A stretch of DNA of 64,000 nt. It comes from Hydra vulgaris (Eukaryota; Cnidaria; Hydrozoa; Anthoathecata; Hydridae). Below the pieces are notes generated by a model. It was not told where the DNA came from. It worked only from the letters and a program-made list of their open reading frames with translations, and searched no databases. Below, in pieces: positions 44,700 to 57,200 of this stretch (positions within the stretch are counted from its first letter, which is position 1; every line of letters begins with the position of its first letter). Location: assembly GCF_038396675.1 (NCBI RefSeq), contig NC_088931.1, positions 21,798,501 through 21,862,500 of the forward strand, in the 5' to 3' direction. The translations under genes were made by a program, and so were the position numbers.

Positions 44700-47090
44700 T
44701 ATTAGAAATACTTTTGTTAAACATTTCAATTGCAACCAAAATCAGCTGAAAGTATCATTATTTCTTAAAGTAATGCTGAATTGGAAAGGTTGTTTATGAT
44801 CGTAAAAAAAAATTAAAAAAAAAAGGAAACCACCCAAACAGCTGTTGAAAACCTCAAAGAAAGCAACAAAAATTTACAATTCTAAACATAATGAATAAAT
44901 GAGTTATTTATTTATCAAATATAACTTATCATACTATTTTATTTTTCTTGTATGAAAAAAAGTACTCCTTTTTACACTTTTAAAACCTAGATAAATTTAT
45001 GTTTTGGTATTTCAGTCCAGGTTTTTGAGTAAATCTCAAGTTTTTTTTAATGAACCTTAAGGTTTTTTTAAAAAAAAAAGGTTGGAAGGTCTGTAGAGAT
45101 ATATAGTCGGCAAATACTTTATGATTGGTTAATATATAGGCATGATTTATGGCAACAATTTTGTAATCAAAATATTTGACCATTTTATCATAGCATCTAT
45201 GATGACAGTATTGGCCTATATGCTGTAAGATGTATTTTGTCGTGTTATTTGTTAAAATTTCATATGAACATAGATATTTACTAAAGATTAGTTTAGTAGA
45301 TTAGTTAAACTTCACTTTTGTGTTGTTCTTTTTTGCAGTTATTACTTCTAATATTGAATTTACTCATCTGAAAAACTTTATTGTTGATCAGATATAAAAT
45401 TGATATTAAAGTTTTTGGTATTGTTTTTTTTCATTGTTTTGGTCTCACACCTCTACTGTCTTTTACTTTCTTAATTCTTATGAAAAATATCAACTCAATG
45501 AATGGATTATTTTTTTAATAACAAACCGTAGATCGCCGCAACTTCCCGCTCTCAATGAGAGTTCGTCACGCTGGTTTGACAAGGTTTTAACTGAAATTTT
45601 TAATGTTATGAGAATTTTTAAAAAAATCTTTTAATTTTTATTTTCAATGTTTAATTAAAACTATTTATATTATTATTTATTTATGCATTTTTTTTTGATT
45701 AATGTATAAAGACGCATAACTAAATAAAAAATAAATATATAAATACTTTTGCTTAGATGTTAAAAAAGAAAGAAAAAAGATTTATTTGCTATTCCCCTTA
45801 TAGTCTTGATTCCAGTCTTGTAAAAACTTTCAAAGTCTTAGTCTTGGGTTGATTTTTTGATGTCTTGGCCTTGAAGCATTTAGTCTTGGTCTTGACCCCA
45901 AATGTCTTGGTCTTAGTCTTGGCCTTTACTGTCTTGACTGCATTTCTGCTTAAATGTCAATAACTTTTTGTAGAATTGTTATTTTGTTAAGAAATTTTCA
46001 CTATTGTAATACTAACTTAAGCCTTTTTTCAATGATATATAATAATCAATAATAAAAATAATTTGAAATTTTACACGCATACCGACAATATAATAATTCA
46101 TTGTATTAGTTTAAATTCTGAACTAACTTTTAAAAGCATAGTAAACAGATTTTAGGATTTTCTGTTTTATGAAATGCTTTATTTTTAATGCCGTATAAAT
46201 AACATGGTAGGTACAGGTAAAAATTTTTCCATTCTTATACAAAATAATTTACACATTTTTTGGAACAATTATTTTTACATCTATCTTAATTTTGATTGAT
46301 TTGTACCTATTTTTAATAGCATTTAAATCAGTCTTATTTGTATTAGGAGAAACTTTGTTGATCTTAAAAAAAATACATATTTTATAAAACTTAACAAAAT
46401 TCACATTACTTTATTTAAATATTTTCAACTTACTGGTTAAAAAATATGCTACTAAATCAATAGTTTTCTTTAAACAAGAACTCCGCTTCTAACTTTCTCG
46501 AGGAAAATTTAATCATTAAAACTTTCTCCTCTCGTGGAGTAAAGATGTCACGGCAACCGAAATTATATACAAGATAAAAACGTATATTTTTGAAAATCTT
46601 TTACAAATAAGGACAGCGCGAAACTCTTTTCTAATAGATTTGTAAAAAAAGTGTTTTTAAAATTATCTTTGATGTTACCCTATCAGCATAAGAACATACA
46701 AAAATGAAATCACAGAAAAATTAGAAAAAAATAAAGTTGAATTAAAAGCGAGAACCTGGTTGATCTCCAACTGTAGCCCCTCCTCGTCATAGTTGATGGA
46801 GGGATTTAAGCCGATGTTAACGCAAATTAAGCTTATAAGCTATTTATTTTATTTTTTATTAGTTTTTTTAATTTTTAAGAGAAATATTTTTACAATCTGT
46901 CGATAACAACTATATTTAACAACTTAGCTTATTCTTACTAAATTTATATATTACTTTTACTCAGTTCACACTTTGACAAAAGTATAGCTTAATCATATTT
47001 GTCTAAAGCATATTTTGATCACTTTGACTAAAGCATAGCTTGATCATACTTAACAACGCTTTTCTTGCTTTCTACTAACCAAACAAAATA
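44700..47090. other. Intergenic AT-rich stretch with one degenerate repeat
   Basis: No coding blocks recognised. It holds the TCTTGG repeat listed separately and a GC-richer patch near 46760-46815 of unknown nature. Confidence 0.5.
45797..45950. repeat. Degenerate GTCTTGGTCTTG minisatellite
   Basis: About 15 GTCTTG/GTCTTGG units with gaps (reverse complement CAAGACCAAGAC). Confidence 0.75.
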
Positions 47091-47104
47091 AAACTTTTGA
47101 CGTC

Positions 47105-48190
47105 ATGTAAGTCATGCATTTGATACAGTTGATCGCAGTATTTTACTTTTCAAGCTAAAATATTACGGTATAATAGGCTTAATATTTAGTGGATTCAAAG
47201 TTATTTAACTAGTCTAACAGAAAGCAATTTGTATTACTAAAAAAGTCAGGAGCCCTCAATATTACGTGTGGAGTTCCTCAGAGTTCAATACCCAGTATTA
47301 AACTCTGAGGAATTATTGTTTTTAATATATATTAACGATATGCATAAAGCTTCCCAACAAATATCTACAATTACGTATGCTGACAATACAAATTTATTTT
47401 TTAATCATCCTGATGCAAAGACTTTGTTTGAAACTATGAATATTGAACTCAAAAATTTTAACCTCTGGTTTATAGCAAATAAATTATCCCTAAATTGTGA
47501 AAAAATTAGCTTTACTCTATTTCATAAAAAAAAACAATCAATTAATCTTCCGTTAAAGCTGCCTAAAGTGCTAATTAATAAAAATAAAATTAAACGTGAA
47601 AAATACACAAAATTTTTGGGAGTACTTTTTGATGAAAACTTATCATGGAGAAACCATATTGGTCTTCTTGAAACAAAGGTCTCCTCTGTAATAGGTGTTT
47701 TGTATAAGTCGAGGCTTTTTCTCAATAGTAAATCACGTGCTTTACTTTAGTCTTGTACACAGTCAGCTTTTGCTCGCAAATATTGTATGGGTCAGCCATA
47801 AAACGAAATTGCTAAAATTGCAAAGTCTGCAAAACCATGCATTAATTATTTAAATAGGTTAGTAAATTCGGCCCCAGTGATGAAAAGCATGATGGTTCAA
47901 GGCATTGAGAAACTTTACACATTGCAGAATTTATAAGTATAAGAACAATCTACTACCAAGCATTTTTTTAGATATTTCCTTGATATCTTTTTCTGAAAAA
48001 TATAATCTGCGTTAAAATGGTACAACTATCATCTAGGGAAAATTAAATCTTAGCAGTCAAGTTTTCTAATTACAAACCATGGTCAAACAATATGGAATCA
48101 TTTCCAAAATAAAAATATTAAAGACCTAAACAGCATTTTATCGTTTAAAAGGCAAACTCAAATTCATCTTTTATAAACGCATTATCCTTA
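47105..48190 (+). pseudogene. LINE reverse transcriptase relic, second copy
   Basis: Pieces: HAFDTVDRSILLFKLKYYGI (broken), then FLIYINDMHKASQQISTITY, ADNTNLFF (the catalytic YADD has become YADN), KLSLNCEKISFTLFHKK, KFLGVLFDENLSWRNHIG and a decayed C-terminus to about 48180. The GVPQGS region is scrambled by an inverted 10-bp duplication (CCTCAGAGTT at 47276 and AACTCTGAGG at 47301). It resembles the LINE at 1-2780 in order and wording. Confidence 0.8.
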
Positions 48191-48240
48191 CCTTCTTTGA
48201 CTAGTCTCTACTTTTCCCTGACTTTAACTAGTCCCTAATT

Positions 48241-48408
48241 TTATTAAGGTGCTCCAAGGAGTCCTGACAGTCTTATCACATAGTACCGCAGATGAGCATT
48301 TAATCACGACTTCTTCCTAATCGATGTCACAAAACTTGCCTAGAGGCGGGGTTTGAACCACGGATCCTTTGTTTCTGAAGCAAGTGCGCTACCGCTGCGG
48401 CTGGGGTT
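48241..48408 (-). repeat. tRNA-derived SINE, minus strand
   Basis: Reverse complement begins GCCGCAGCGGTAGCGCACTT, has B box GTGGTTCAAACCCC and ends CTCATCTGCGGTACTATG..CTCCTTGGAGCACCTTAATAAAA. The last part parallels the tail of the SINE at 44455. Confidence 0.7.
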
Positions 48409-48423
48409 GAGGGATGAAACACC

Positions 48424-48437
48424 TCCCCCCCCCCCCG
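48424..48437. repeat. (C)n run next to the SINE
   Basis: Fourteen C residues; may mark a sequencing length error. Confidence 0.85.
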
Positions 48438-48726
48438 TAAAATTGCCTCTGAATGCACCCTAGTGGGTATTGCAGTTAGTTCCTTTTCGATAAACATGAA
48501 AAAACTTGTTATGAATTCAATAGCGATAAAATTTCACATGCTAAATAGTCGGTTGGTTCTTTTGTGTTGAACGTTGAACCAACGTTACGTTATACAATGT
48601 CGTTTTAAATATCTTACCTAAGTATAACCTAGATTTAAAAATGCACGTGCAAGTAAATACAAAGGCTAGAGCGGTAAATTGATATCAAAAACTACGCATC
48701 ACATGACAAAACGTCTAATGGATGAA

Positions 48727-48790
48727 ACTTAGAGAGTTATAATGTAAACATAAGTGCAACAAAAGCACATTATGTTAACATTATAACTCC
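48727..48790. repeat. Imperfect palindrome
   Basis: TTAGAGAGTTATAATGTAAA..CATAAGTGC mirrored by GCACATTATGTTAACATTAT..AACTCCCTAA around CAACAAAA. Confidence 0.75.
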
Positions 48791-48942
48791 CTAAATCATT
48801 AATAAAATATTTAACCAATTTATTTCAAAGTCTTTTACTTATTCTATATTATATAAATATTATATATATTAAATTTATATAAATATATATATGTATATTT
48901 GTTCAAACTGATGACTGGAAAATCTTTATTTATTTAGATAAA

Positions 48943-49359
48943 ATGATCAATGAAAGTGTTTATGATTGGTATTTGACATTAAAAGATACATCTTGCCATG
49001 CAATATATTGTAGATGTTGCTTGGATTTCAATGTTAAACTGTTTTGCTGCAAGAAAGCTTTAGCCAAAAAGATAAATAGATTAGTTGACACCACCAGAAA
49101 GTTAACGAAAAAATTATTATTAAAAGTTGTTAGATGTAGCCTTTTTTCCGCCTGTGGCAAATTTCCTTATAATACAGTGAATGCATCTGAAATTTCTAAA
49201 AAAACAATACTAATAAGCGAAAACAAAATGCTTAAAAAAGTAAACAAAAGTTTAAAAAGGAAAATGGAATCTATGATGGATTTAAAAATGGAATCTATGT
49301 TGGATCTAAAAATGGATTGTTTTACACATCTGATAGATTTTGAAGGTATGCAATATTGA
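48943..49359 (+). CDS. Unrecognised 138-residue ORF, Cys-rich then Lys-rich
   Basis: Opens with MINESVYDWY, has CHAIYCRCCLDFNVKLFCC (clustered cysteines), then a basic KK/RK-rich middle and a helix-prone repeat (KMESMMDL, KMESMLDL, KMDC). No family recognised. Frames continuing to about 49900 (KKELMEKIQDARLNKLIEQQ, SIQHRVREEDSLEVSWEHTQ) look protein-like in wording but carry many stops, which suggests this is the first piece of a decayed mobile-element gene and not a host gene. Confidence 0.35.
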   Translation: MINESVYDWYLTLKDTSCHAIYCRCCLDFNVKLFCCKKALAKKINRLVDTTRKLTKKLLLKVVRCSLFSACGKFPYNTVNASEISKKTILISENKMLKKVNKSLKRKMESMMDLKMESMLDLKMDCFTHLIDFEGMQY

Positions 49360-49960
49360 AGTTATGCAATGTAGAAGACCCATTCAAAGCAAAAGTGCTC
49401 CTTTCTCTACTCAATTTTTATCGCATAATCTCAGGTGTTGAATGTGGCAAAAAACTTTTTTTGTAATACAAAGATAGAAAGAAGCAAGCAAGTAAACATG
49501 TTTTCGGAGGAATTATATCGAAATCTTATAGTCATTCAACCAAATTTAACACAAACAATCTTTAAGTAATATAAATCCTAATTTAAAGCCTCGTATAAAA
49601 CGTGATGCAGCTGTTTTATGCACACACAAAAAAAAGAATTAATGGAAAAAATTCAGGATGCAAGACTAAACAAATTAATAGAGCAACAAAAAAAAATAAT
49701 TCCTTAGCAAAACCTATCCGACTTTGTAAGTTTTTCTATACAACATCGTGTTAGAGAAGAAGATTCTCTTGAAGTATCTTGGGAACATACGCAAATGGTA
49801 CAAATTGATCAATTAAACGTAAGGTACAAAAAACAGTTAGTTTACATACATTTAAGGTTTAGGTTACATACATTTAAGGTTATGTTGTCAAAATTTGCAA
49901 TAAAGATCAAAGCGATATCAATACATGACTTTCATATATAATTTGTATCTTCACCGTACC

Positions 49961-50125
49961 GGCACAAGTGCGAAGCAGTCGCAAAAACTGGCACAAATGG
50001 GCCGAATAACTTTGCAAGCATTGGCATAAGAGTAAAATGCTAATTTGCTCTTATTTCAATATTTGCAATTTTATTCGACGCACTTGTGCCAGTTTTTATA
50101 ACTGCTTCGCACTTACGCAAACACC
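49961..50125. mobile_element. Foldback element (~165 bp)
   Basis: GGCACAAGTGCGAAGCAGTC at 49961 and GACTGC-like inverted text TTATAACTGCTTCGCACTTA near 50095-50115; AAAACTGGCACAA and the GAATAA..TTGCAA block are also mirrored. Arms about 75 bp, imperfect. A CACCCTGG at 50122 resembles a hAT-like tip on one side only. Confidence 0.6.
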
Positions 50126-50139
50126 CTGGATAATTCGAT

Positions 50140-51278
50140 ATAACCTTTTAATTTAAATTTTAAAACATTAAATCGTTTTTTCATATAACATCTTTGCTAA
50201 CAAATAAAAAATATTGCTTTCTATTTTAAACGAGTCAACAATTGTTTTATGATAATCAGAAAATGCTATGTAGCAAGAAAAACTAAAAAAAAGCCGTATG
50301 AATTAAGCCTCCAGTTTAAATATGGTTTAAGATTCTATAGAAATTTTAAAATACTCAAGTTTTAACACATAGAAAGAATTTTACAACTTCTAAGACCTAT
50401 TCATTTGAAATCATATTTGAAGAACGTTTAAAAAATGACAACTATATTAGGAAATTTACTTTTGAGAGATCGTCAGCTGAGAACCAAGAGGCTTTATGTC
50501 CACATTTTGTGTATTTCCTGTTTATTATCAATAAATATTTATTAACCAGTAAAGCATAAAGAATCCATTAAATCTGGTATTAAAAAAACTTTAGAAAATA
50601 TATAAATATTCAGAGTCTTTACATACTAAAATCTAAAACTCAATTTTCTCGGAAACATAAAAAATGGACATAAGACCTCCTGGTTTTTGGCTGACGAGTT
50701 GTTTACGTAACGCATGAAAATGTATAATACTAAGAACATAATTAAAATTTAACTACATTTTTTTTATCCAACGTAATAGATTTATAATAAAAAAATTTGA
50801 TTTTACAAACAATCAAAACCTTCCTTTCACAAATAGAAGCCAATGAGAATGACAGAATACTTTTATAATACATAATATACCGAAATATGAACTTTAAAAA
50901 ATTGAATAAAACTAGAGAAAAAAAAAAACAACCAATAAAAACAAAGCAAACGAAAAATTAAAAAAAAAAAAAAATTGGGTAAGATACTAATACAATCGTA
51001 TATAGTATGTACGTTATGTAAGGATTTTTATCTTCTGAAAAAATTTGAAAAAAGTGCTAAAAAGAGCTGGCACTGAACCATATAATACAATTGAAAAGCT
51101 ATCGAGATCACAATAAACTCTCTGTCAGAGCACTTTATTTGAAAATAATACAAGGAATGGAGTGCTCTCACCATTTGCATTTTGGTTACCAAAGCGCCCA
51201 CCTATAATAATCGATCATATTGCTTGCAAATGGAATTTTTGTATACTTTCCAAACAAAATTTTTCGCAACCAAATATA
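50140..51278. other. AT-rich stretch downstream of PPP6R, nothing recognised
   Basis: Must contain the PPP6R 3' UTR at its right end. No protein-like blocks. Confidence 0.5.
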
Positions 51279-54200
51279 TTAAGTTTTCAAACTTTCGGTT
51301 AAAATCTCTTCAGACGGTCCGTTTAAAACAGCTGGTAAACAACTTTCAACAGAAGTTTCAGCTTTAGTGTTTTCACAAATAGGCTCAGAGCTGAAATTAA
51401 AGAAAAATAAATAAAAAAATTGTAATTTTTATTAGAAATGACGTAAACATGCAAAAAAAAGTTATGAAGTAACTTTAAAACACAAGTTATTGGTATGACT
51501 ACAATTATTGCTTGATCATGAAAAAAACAACAATAAAAAAAAAAACAAAGAAAAAGAAACCTATGACTTAATATAATACTGATATTAAACTTTTTATATC
51601 ATATTGATCTTTTTCTTTTTAAAAATTAATTTATTGTAAACCAAAAAAAAGTAGCAAAAATGTCAAAATTCATCGTAATCTTAATAATAACCCAAAACAA
51701 AACATTTTATAGAAACCTTTATAACTTAATACAGGGTTATTCAAAATTATAATCACTTGTATTCAAAATTATAATCACTTGTATTCAAAATTATAATCAC
51801 ATCTATTTAAAATTATAATCACATCTATTCAAAATTATAATCACTTGTATTCAAAATTATAATCACATGTATTCAATATTATAATCGCCTTAAAATTCAT
51901 GAAAATTTTATTACTTCCGTGATGGTAAGAAAAGCAAGAAAGCAAGTAACGAAAGAAATTTATAATATGGTTATAAATATGCAAGAAAGCAAAAAATATA
52001 CTATCAAACATATTTCAAATACCGTAAATCTCTGCACCATGGGGGTTGGAAAAATAATTAAAAAATATGAAGATGGAGTTGCGTTTGTATCATCTGGTGA
52101 AAAACTTAAAGCAACTTGTCTTAATAAAAGAAGAGTTTTTGATCCAACTGAACAACTATTATACAATTCCATTTTAATTGATAATTCAATAACATAAAAT
52201 GAGTTAAAAACTCTCATACATGATGTAAATGGTGTTATAATATCACAACCATCTATATCAAGAAAAATTAAAAAGATAGGGATGAGTTGAAAAAGACTCT
52301 CTTTGATTCCAATTGAAAGAAATGATATAGAAAAAATCAACGCAAGAATTATCTATGCAGCCGAGATATCAAGAATCGGGAATAAAAATCTCGTGTTTCT
52401 TGATGAAACTGGTTTTAACCAGCATACGAAAAGAAGATATGGTTATTCACCTCTGAATATAAAAGCCTTTGTTGCTGTTCCAGCAAATAAATCGGTTAAT
52501 AAAAGTTTAATATGTGCTATTGATTATAATGGGATCATTGGTTATAAATATAGAACAGGCTCTTATAATGGAACTGAATATATTAATTTTATTTCAGTGT
52601 TGGCTCCATATTTCGCATCGCACCTGAATAGCATTTTAATTATGGATAATGCCAGAATTTATAAAACTCATGAAGTTCAAAGAGTATTAAGTTCTCTTAA
52701 TATTCTATTTAAATTTATTGTGTCTTATTCTCCTGAATTGAATCCAATTGAGGAATTTTTTTTCAATGTTTAAATCAAGATATTGTGCAATACGAAGAGC
52801 AAATCCAACATTAACAATTGAACAATGCTTAGATTTGGTGGCATCATCTGATAATGATTATTCATTACAATGCCATGGATTTTATGAAAATATGAGAAGA
52901 TGGGTTGAAAAGGCTAAAAACGGTGAACAATTCATTTAATTAAATAAATAATATAATTTTTTTATTTAAAATTTTATTAAGTTTTTAATAAAAATTGTCA
53001 ATAATTTTGAATATATGTGACTATAATTTTGAATACAAGTGATTATAATTTTAAATAGATCTGATTATAATTTTGAATAGATCTGATTATAATTTTGAAT
53101 AGATGCGATTATAATTTTGAATACAAGTGATTATAATTTTGAATAACCCTGTAATAAACGTAATAAGACATGAAAATTTCAAATTTTCAAAGATATTATG
53201 TTGAAAATCATATTAATTAATAAAAAAAAAAAATTTTATGCATTTTTAAGTCAAAAGATTTCAAAGAGTTTTATTGCAATAATTGTTTATGATAAGTGCA
53301 CCTTGTGTTATTAAAGCGTGTACACGAAATAAATGTGAAAGAATAAGGACGTCATTTTTTACAGTGGTTGTATTAAAATCTTTTTAATTGTTTTGCATTT
53401 TGTTTACAAATTGTTGTGGTTTCAAAAATATATGTTAGTTTTTGGATTTAAAGAAGAAGAAGACGTAAAAGAAATAATCAGAGTTGTTACGACATAATAT
53501 GTCTGGCAGATCTGTCGACATATTTTCAGACATTTTCTGCCAACATAAAATATGTCCCACATATTTTCGATTGACATATTTTGATATAATTTTATGTCTG
53601 AATTATTTTCTGCTGACATAAAATATGTCAGACATATTTTCCATTGACATATTTTGACATATTTTTATGTCTGAATTATTTTCTATAGAGATTTTAAAGA
53701 TGTTATTCGTTTGTAATAAAAATAAGTATTTTTTGTATTATTGCTGAAAAACATTTTATTGACATTTTTTTAAGAGTCTTTAGCATTTTTTCAAATAATT
53801 TTTTTGCCAAAAAATTTTAAGGAAAAATGTTTATGTTTTCTAAAATTTCTATACTATCTTCTAAAATACGCTTTTTTGAGACCCAAGTTGACATACTTTT
53901 GAACAACTTTTTTTTTGACAATATTAGGGACTTTACCCTAAATATTAAAGATCTGAACCCAAATATCTTTACAACTTGACATGATGGTAAAAAATGAGTT
54001 GCATATTTGAAATCAAAATGTGAAATCAAAATGTGAAATGCAAAATGTGAAATTTTTTTTGTTGACCTTCAATTATAATTGATTGCAAAAAAGCAACAAA
54101 TTTGTTAAACTATTTTTACTTAACTCTGTAAATTAAGTTGAAATGCGCAATAAATTTGTTAGATTGATTTTTTCTTCAAGAATATCAAACAGCAAATAAT

Positions 54201-57200
54201 TTAGATATAAAATTATGTCAAAGTATGTCCATAGAAAATATATCTTACATATTTTATGTCAGCAGAAAATAATTCAGACATAAAAATATGTCAAAATATG
54301 TCGATAGAAAATATGTCTGACATATTTTATGTCAGCAGAAAATAATTCAGACATAAAATTATGTCAAAATATGTCGACAGAAAATATGTCTGACATATTT
54401 TATGTCAAAAGAAAATAATTCAGACATAAAATTATGTCAAAATATGTTGATAGAAAATATGTGTGACATATTTTATGTCAACAGAAAATAATTCAGAAAT
54501 ATTTGACAGATAACAACCCTGGAAATAATTATGCACAAATATTTACAAAATCCTAATAGTAGCTACAATTCGATAGCAAAATCGTTGCAAATACATCCAT
54601 ACACCGTTAGTCGTGTTATTCAACGTTTTTCTCAAACAAAATCGATCAAACGCAAATCTGGTGGTACAAGAAAGGAAGGTTTTAAAGATATAAAACTAGT
54701 TAGAAAACTGGTTAACAGTTTTAAGAATAACCCAAGCCTTTCACTAAGGAAACGCGCAAAAACATATGGATTTTCTCAGTTTTGTTGCAAAAGTTAGAAA
54801 CAAACATGGTTTTCATTCTTTCAAAGCACAAAAAGTGCCCAACCGTTCTAAAATTCAACAAAAAAGTGCAAGAACCCGCGGCAAAAAATTGTATGACAAT
54901 TTTATTTCTAAAAATTTCTCTATTATTGAAGACGATGAAACTTATACCAAGTACGATCATCAACAAATTCCTGGTGCTGTTTATTATATTGCCAAATATA
55001 GAGGAAAAGCAGATAAGAAATTTAAATACACAAAACATGACAAGTTCGCTAAAAAAGCTTTGATTTGGCAAGCTATTTGCCGTTGTGGAAAAAATCAGCA
55101 TCTTATATTTCTCAGTCCACACTTTCTGGTCAAATAAATGTTAAAGAATGTTTACAAAAACGCCTTTTACCTCTCATTAAACCACACAATAACAGACCTG
55201 TGTTCTGGCCTGATTTAGCTTCAATTCATTATTGTAAACTAGCTATGGAATGGTATAAAAAGAATAATGTGAAATTTGTGCCTAAAACAGAAAATCCTCC
55301 AAACTGCCCAGAATTGAGAGTTATTGAAAAGTACTGGGCTATTATTAAAGAAAAAATGAAAAAAACGAAAAAGCTTTGCAGAAACATTAAAGATATTAAA
55401 ATATCATTAAAAAAAGTATCAAATAGTTTTGATTCTTATTCTGTGCGGAAGCTTATAGGTACCACTAATGCAAAAGCTCGAAATTTTATTAGATTTCCAC
55501 AAGAATAATTAATTTTTTTTTAATGTTTGATCTTCTTATATTATTGTATTAAAATTATTACTTGGTTTTAAATAAAAATTGAGGAGTACTTTTTTTTGGT
55601 TGTTTTTTTACTTTCACATTTATTTTGTGTACACGCTTTATTTATTAATAACAATTGTTAGATTATAAAGTTGTCAGAAATATTTAATAATTAAACTAAG
55701 TTTTAAACATTTATAAAATTACAGTAAATCTAGTTCTTAATTAGTTAATTATAATACTTTTTCACAATTTTTGAATAACTTAAACTTGAATAAGCAAGTA
55801 AATAATTTGAAAAATTGAAAAGTAAGAAAATAATTTTCAAGGCAGCGTCAACCATTATTTATTCGTGTTATTATATTATTATGTAATTGCCATTTATATT
55901 ATTATAAACAGTTTTTTAAATATTATTTTTTTGAAATTTTTGTTAAAAAATATTTTTTTAAATTGTATTTTTTTGTTTAAAGATTATGTTTGATGTAAAA
56001 GAATTTGATAGATATAATATTAACAATGATTTTTTTATTCTTAATAATGTTAACCAAAAACTTATAATTTTGTTCAAAAACTAATTTGATCCTCAAAAAA
56101 AAAAAAAAAAAAAAAAAACCAATTGAGCAACGATTTTAAAATTTTTGAAAAAATCTAAGACACCAACTCAAACCAAAAGAATTAAGTAAGTAATAAACAT
56201 ACTCTAAATGTTCAGATTTTACGACTGTTTCAACATTTTCAATAACAGATCCAGGTGTGTCTTCTAACTTCAAAGGAGTTATAGATGAAACTGGTTCATC
56301 AACCTTTGTACTATCACAAACTATATCGTTGCTCTAACAAGTAAAAATTTAGAAAAAATTTTGTATTGCTCTTCTATTATCATAATAATATCCTTATAAA
56401 AAATATAATTGGCATAAATTATAACAATTAAAAAAATATAATTGGCATAAATTATAACAATTAATATTAATGTAATAATGTAACACTTAACTTCCAAATA
56501 ATGAGTCAATAAAGAATTATAATTACAATATAAAAAAAGTACTTTTATTACCTCAGATTTTGGTTCTGGATTTATTTGATCAACTACCACATAACCTCCA
56601 ACCATTTGAGTCTTGATGACAGTACTTTCAATGTATATTTCTTGACTAAAAATGTTTAAAAAATGTTAAAACTTTGTTTTCTTCATGAAAAATCCATAAA
56701 CTACTAACATTTAAACCTAAAAATTACTCAGAAGGAAAAAACTGATCACAAATTAAATATCTTGTCATTACAATAAATTGTAAAAACTTTGCAAAAAAAT
56801 TAGCTGAAAGTTTCCACATTAACCCAAATCAGGTTGATGTAAAAAGCTCTGTTAAAATTAAAAGTTCTGTAAAAATTAGTTAAGGCTATTTAAATTTTGA
56901 TTTTTTTTTAAATTTTAAATGTTTTTACAAATAAAAGTAATTTCAAAACTTGATGTAAAGTAGTTTTTTTAGTTTACAACCAACCTGGTTTTACAACCAA
57001 GAATGTTTTTAATGTTGTTTACATGGTTTTACGTTTACAAAAATAGAAAAACTTTAAAATTAATAGCAATTAATAAGTTTTTATTTAGAAAAAAATTAAG
57101 CAAACAAGATTATTCAAAAAAGATTTTTCAATAATCTAATTTGACGAAGCATCAAAAGCTATACTACATACATCTTTTCTAATGAAAATATGTACTTTAT

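Larger units (their letters stand above)
53314..55638 (+). mobile_element. DD37E mariner-type element, interrupted by a hAT-like element
   Basis: Ends AAGCGTGTACACGAAATAAA (53314) and its inverse at 55638, about 28 matching bases with one mismatch, each flanked by TA. Total 2325 bp, of which 53479-54529 is a later insertion plus its target duplicate. In the last intron of PPP6R. Confidence 0.85.

Noticed and set aside
46480-46815. GC-richer patches as exons
   Set aside because: No frame gives protein-like text with acceptor and donor on both sides.
51738-51891. CRISPR-like array of 22-bp repeats
   Set aside because: The repeats are contiguous with no spacers, occur inverted at the other end of the same element, and the genome is animal.
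56321-56605. 94-residue ORF on the minus strand as a separate gene
   Set aside because: Its first part is PPP6R exon 56645-56552 read on into the intron; the rest is repetitive intron sequence.
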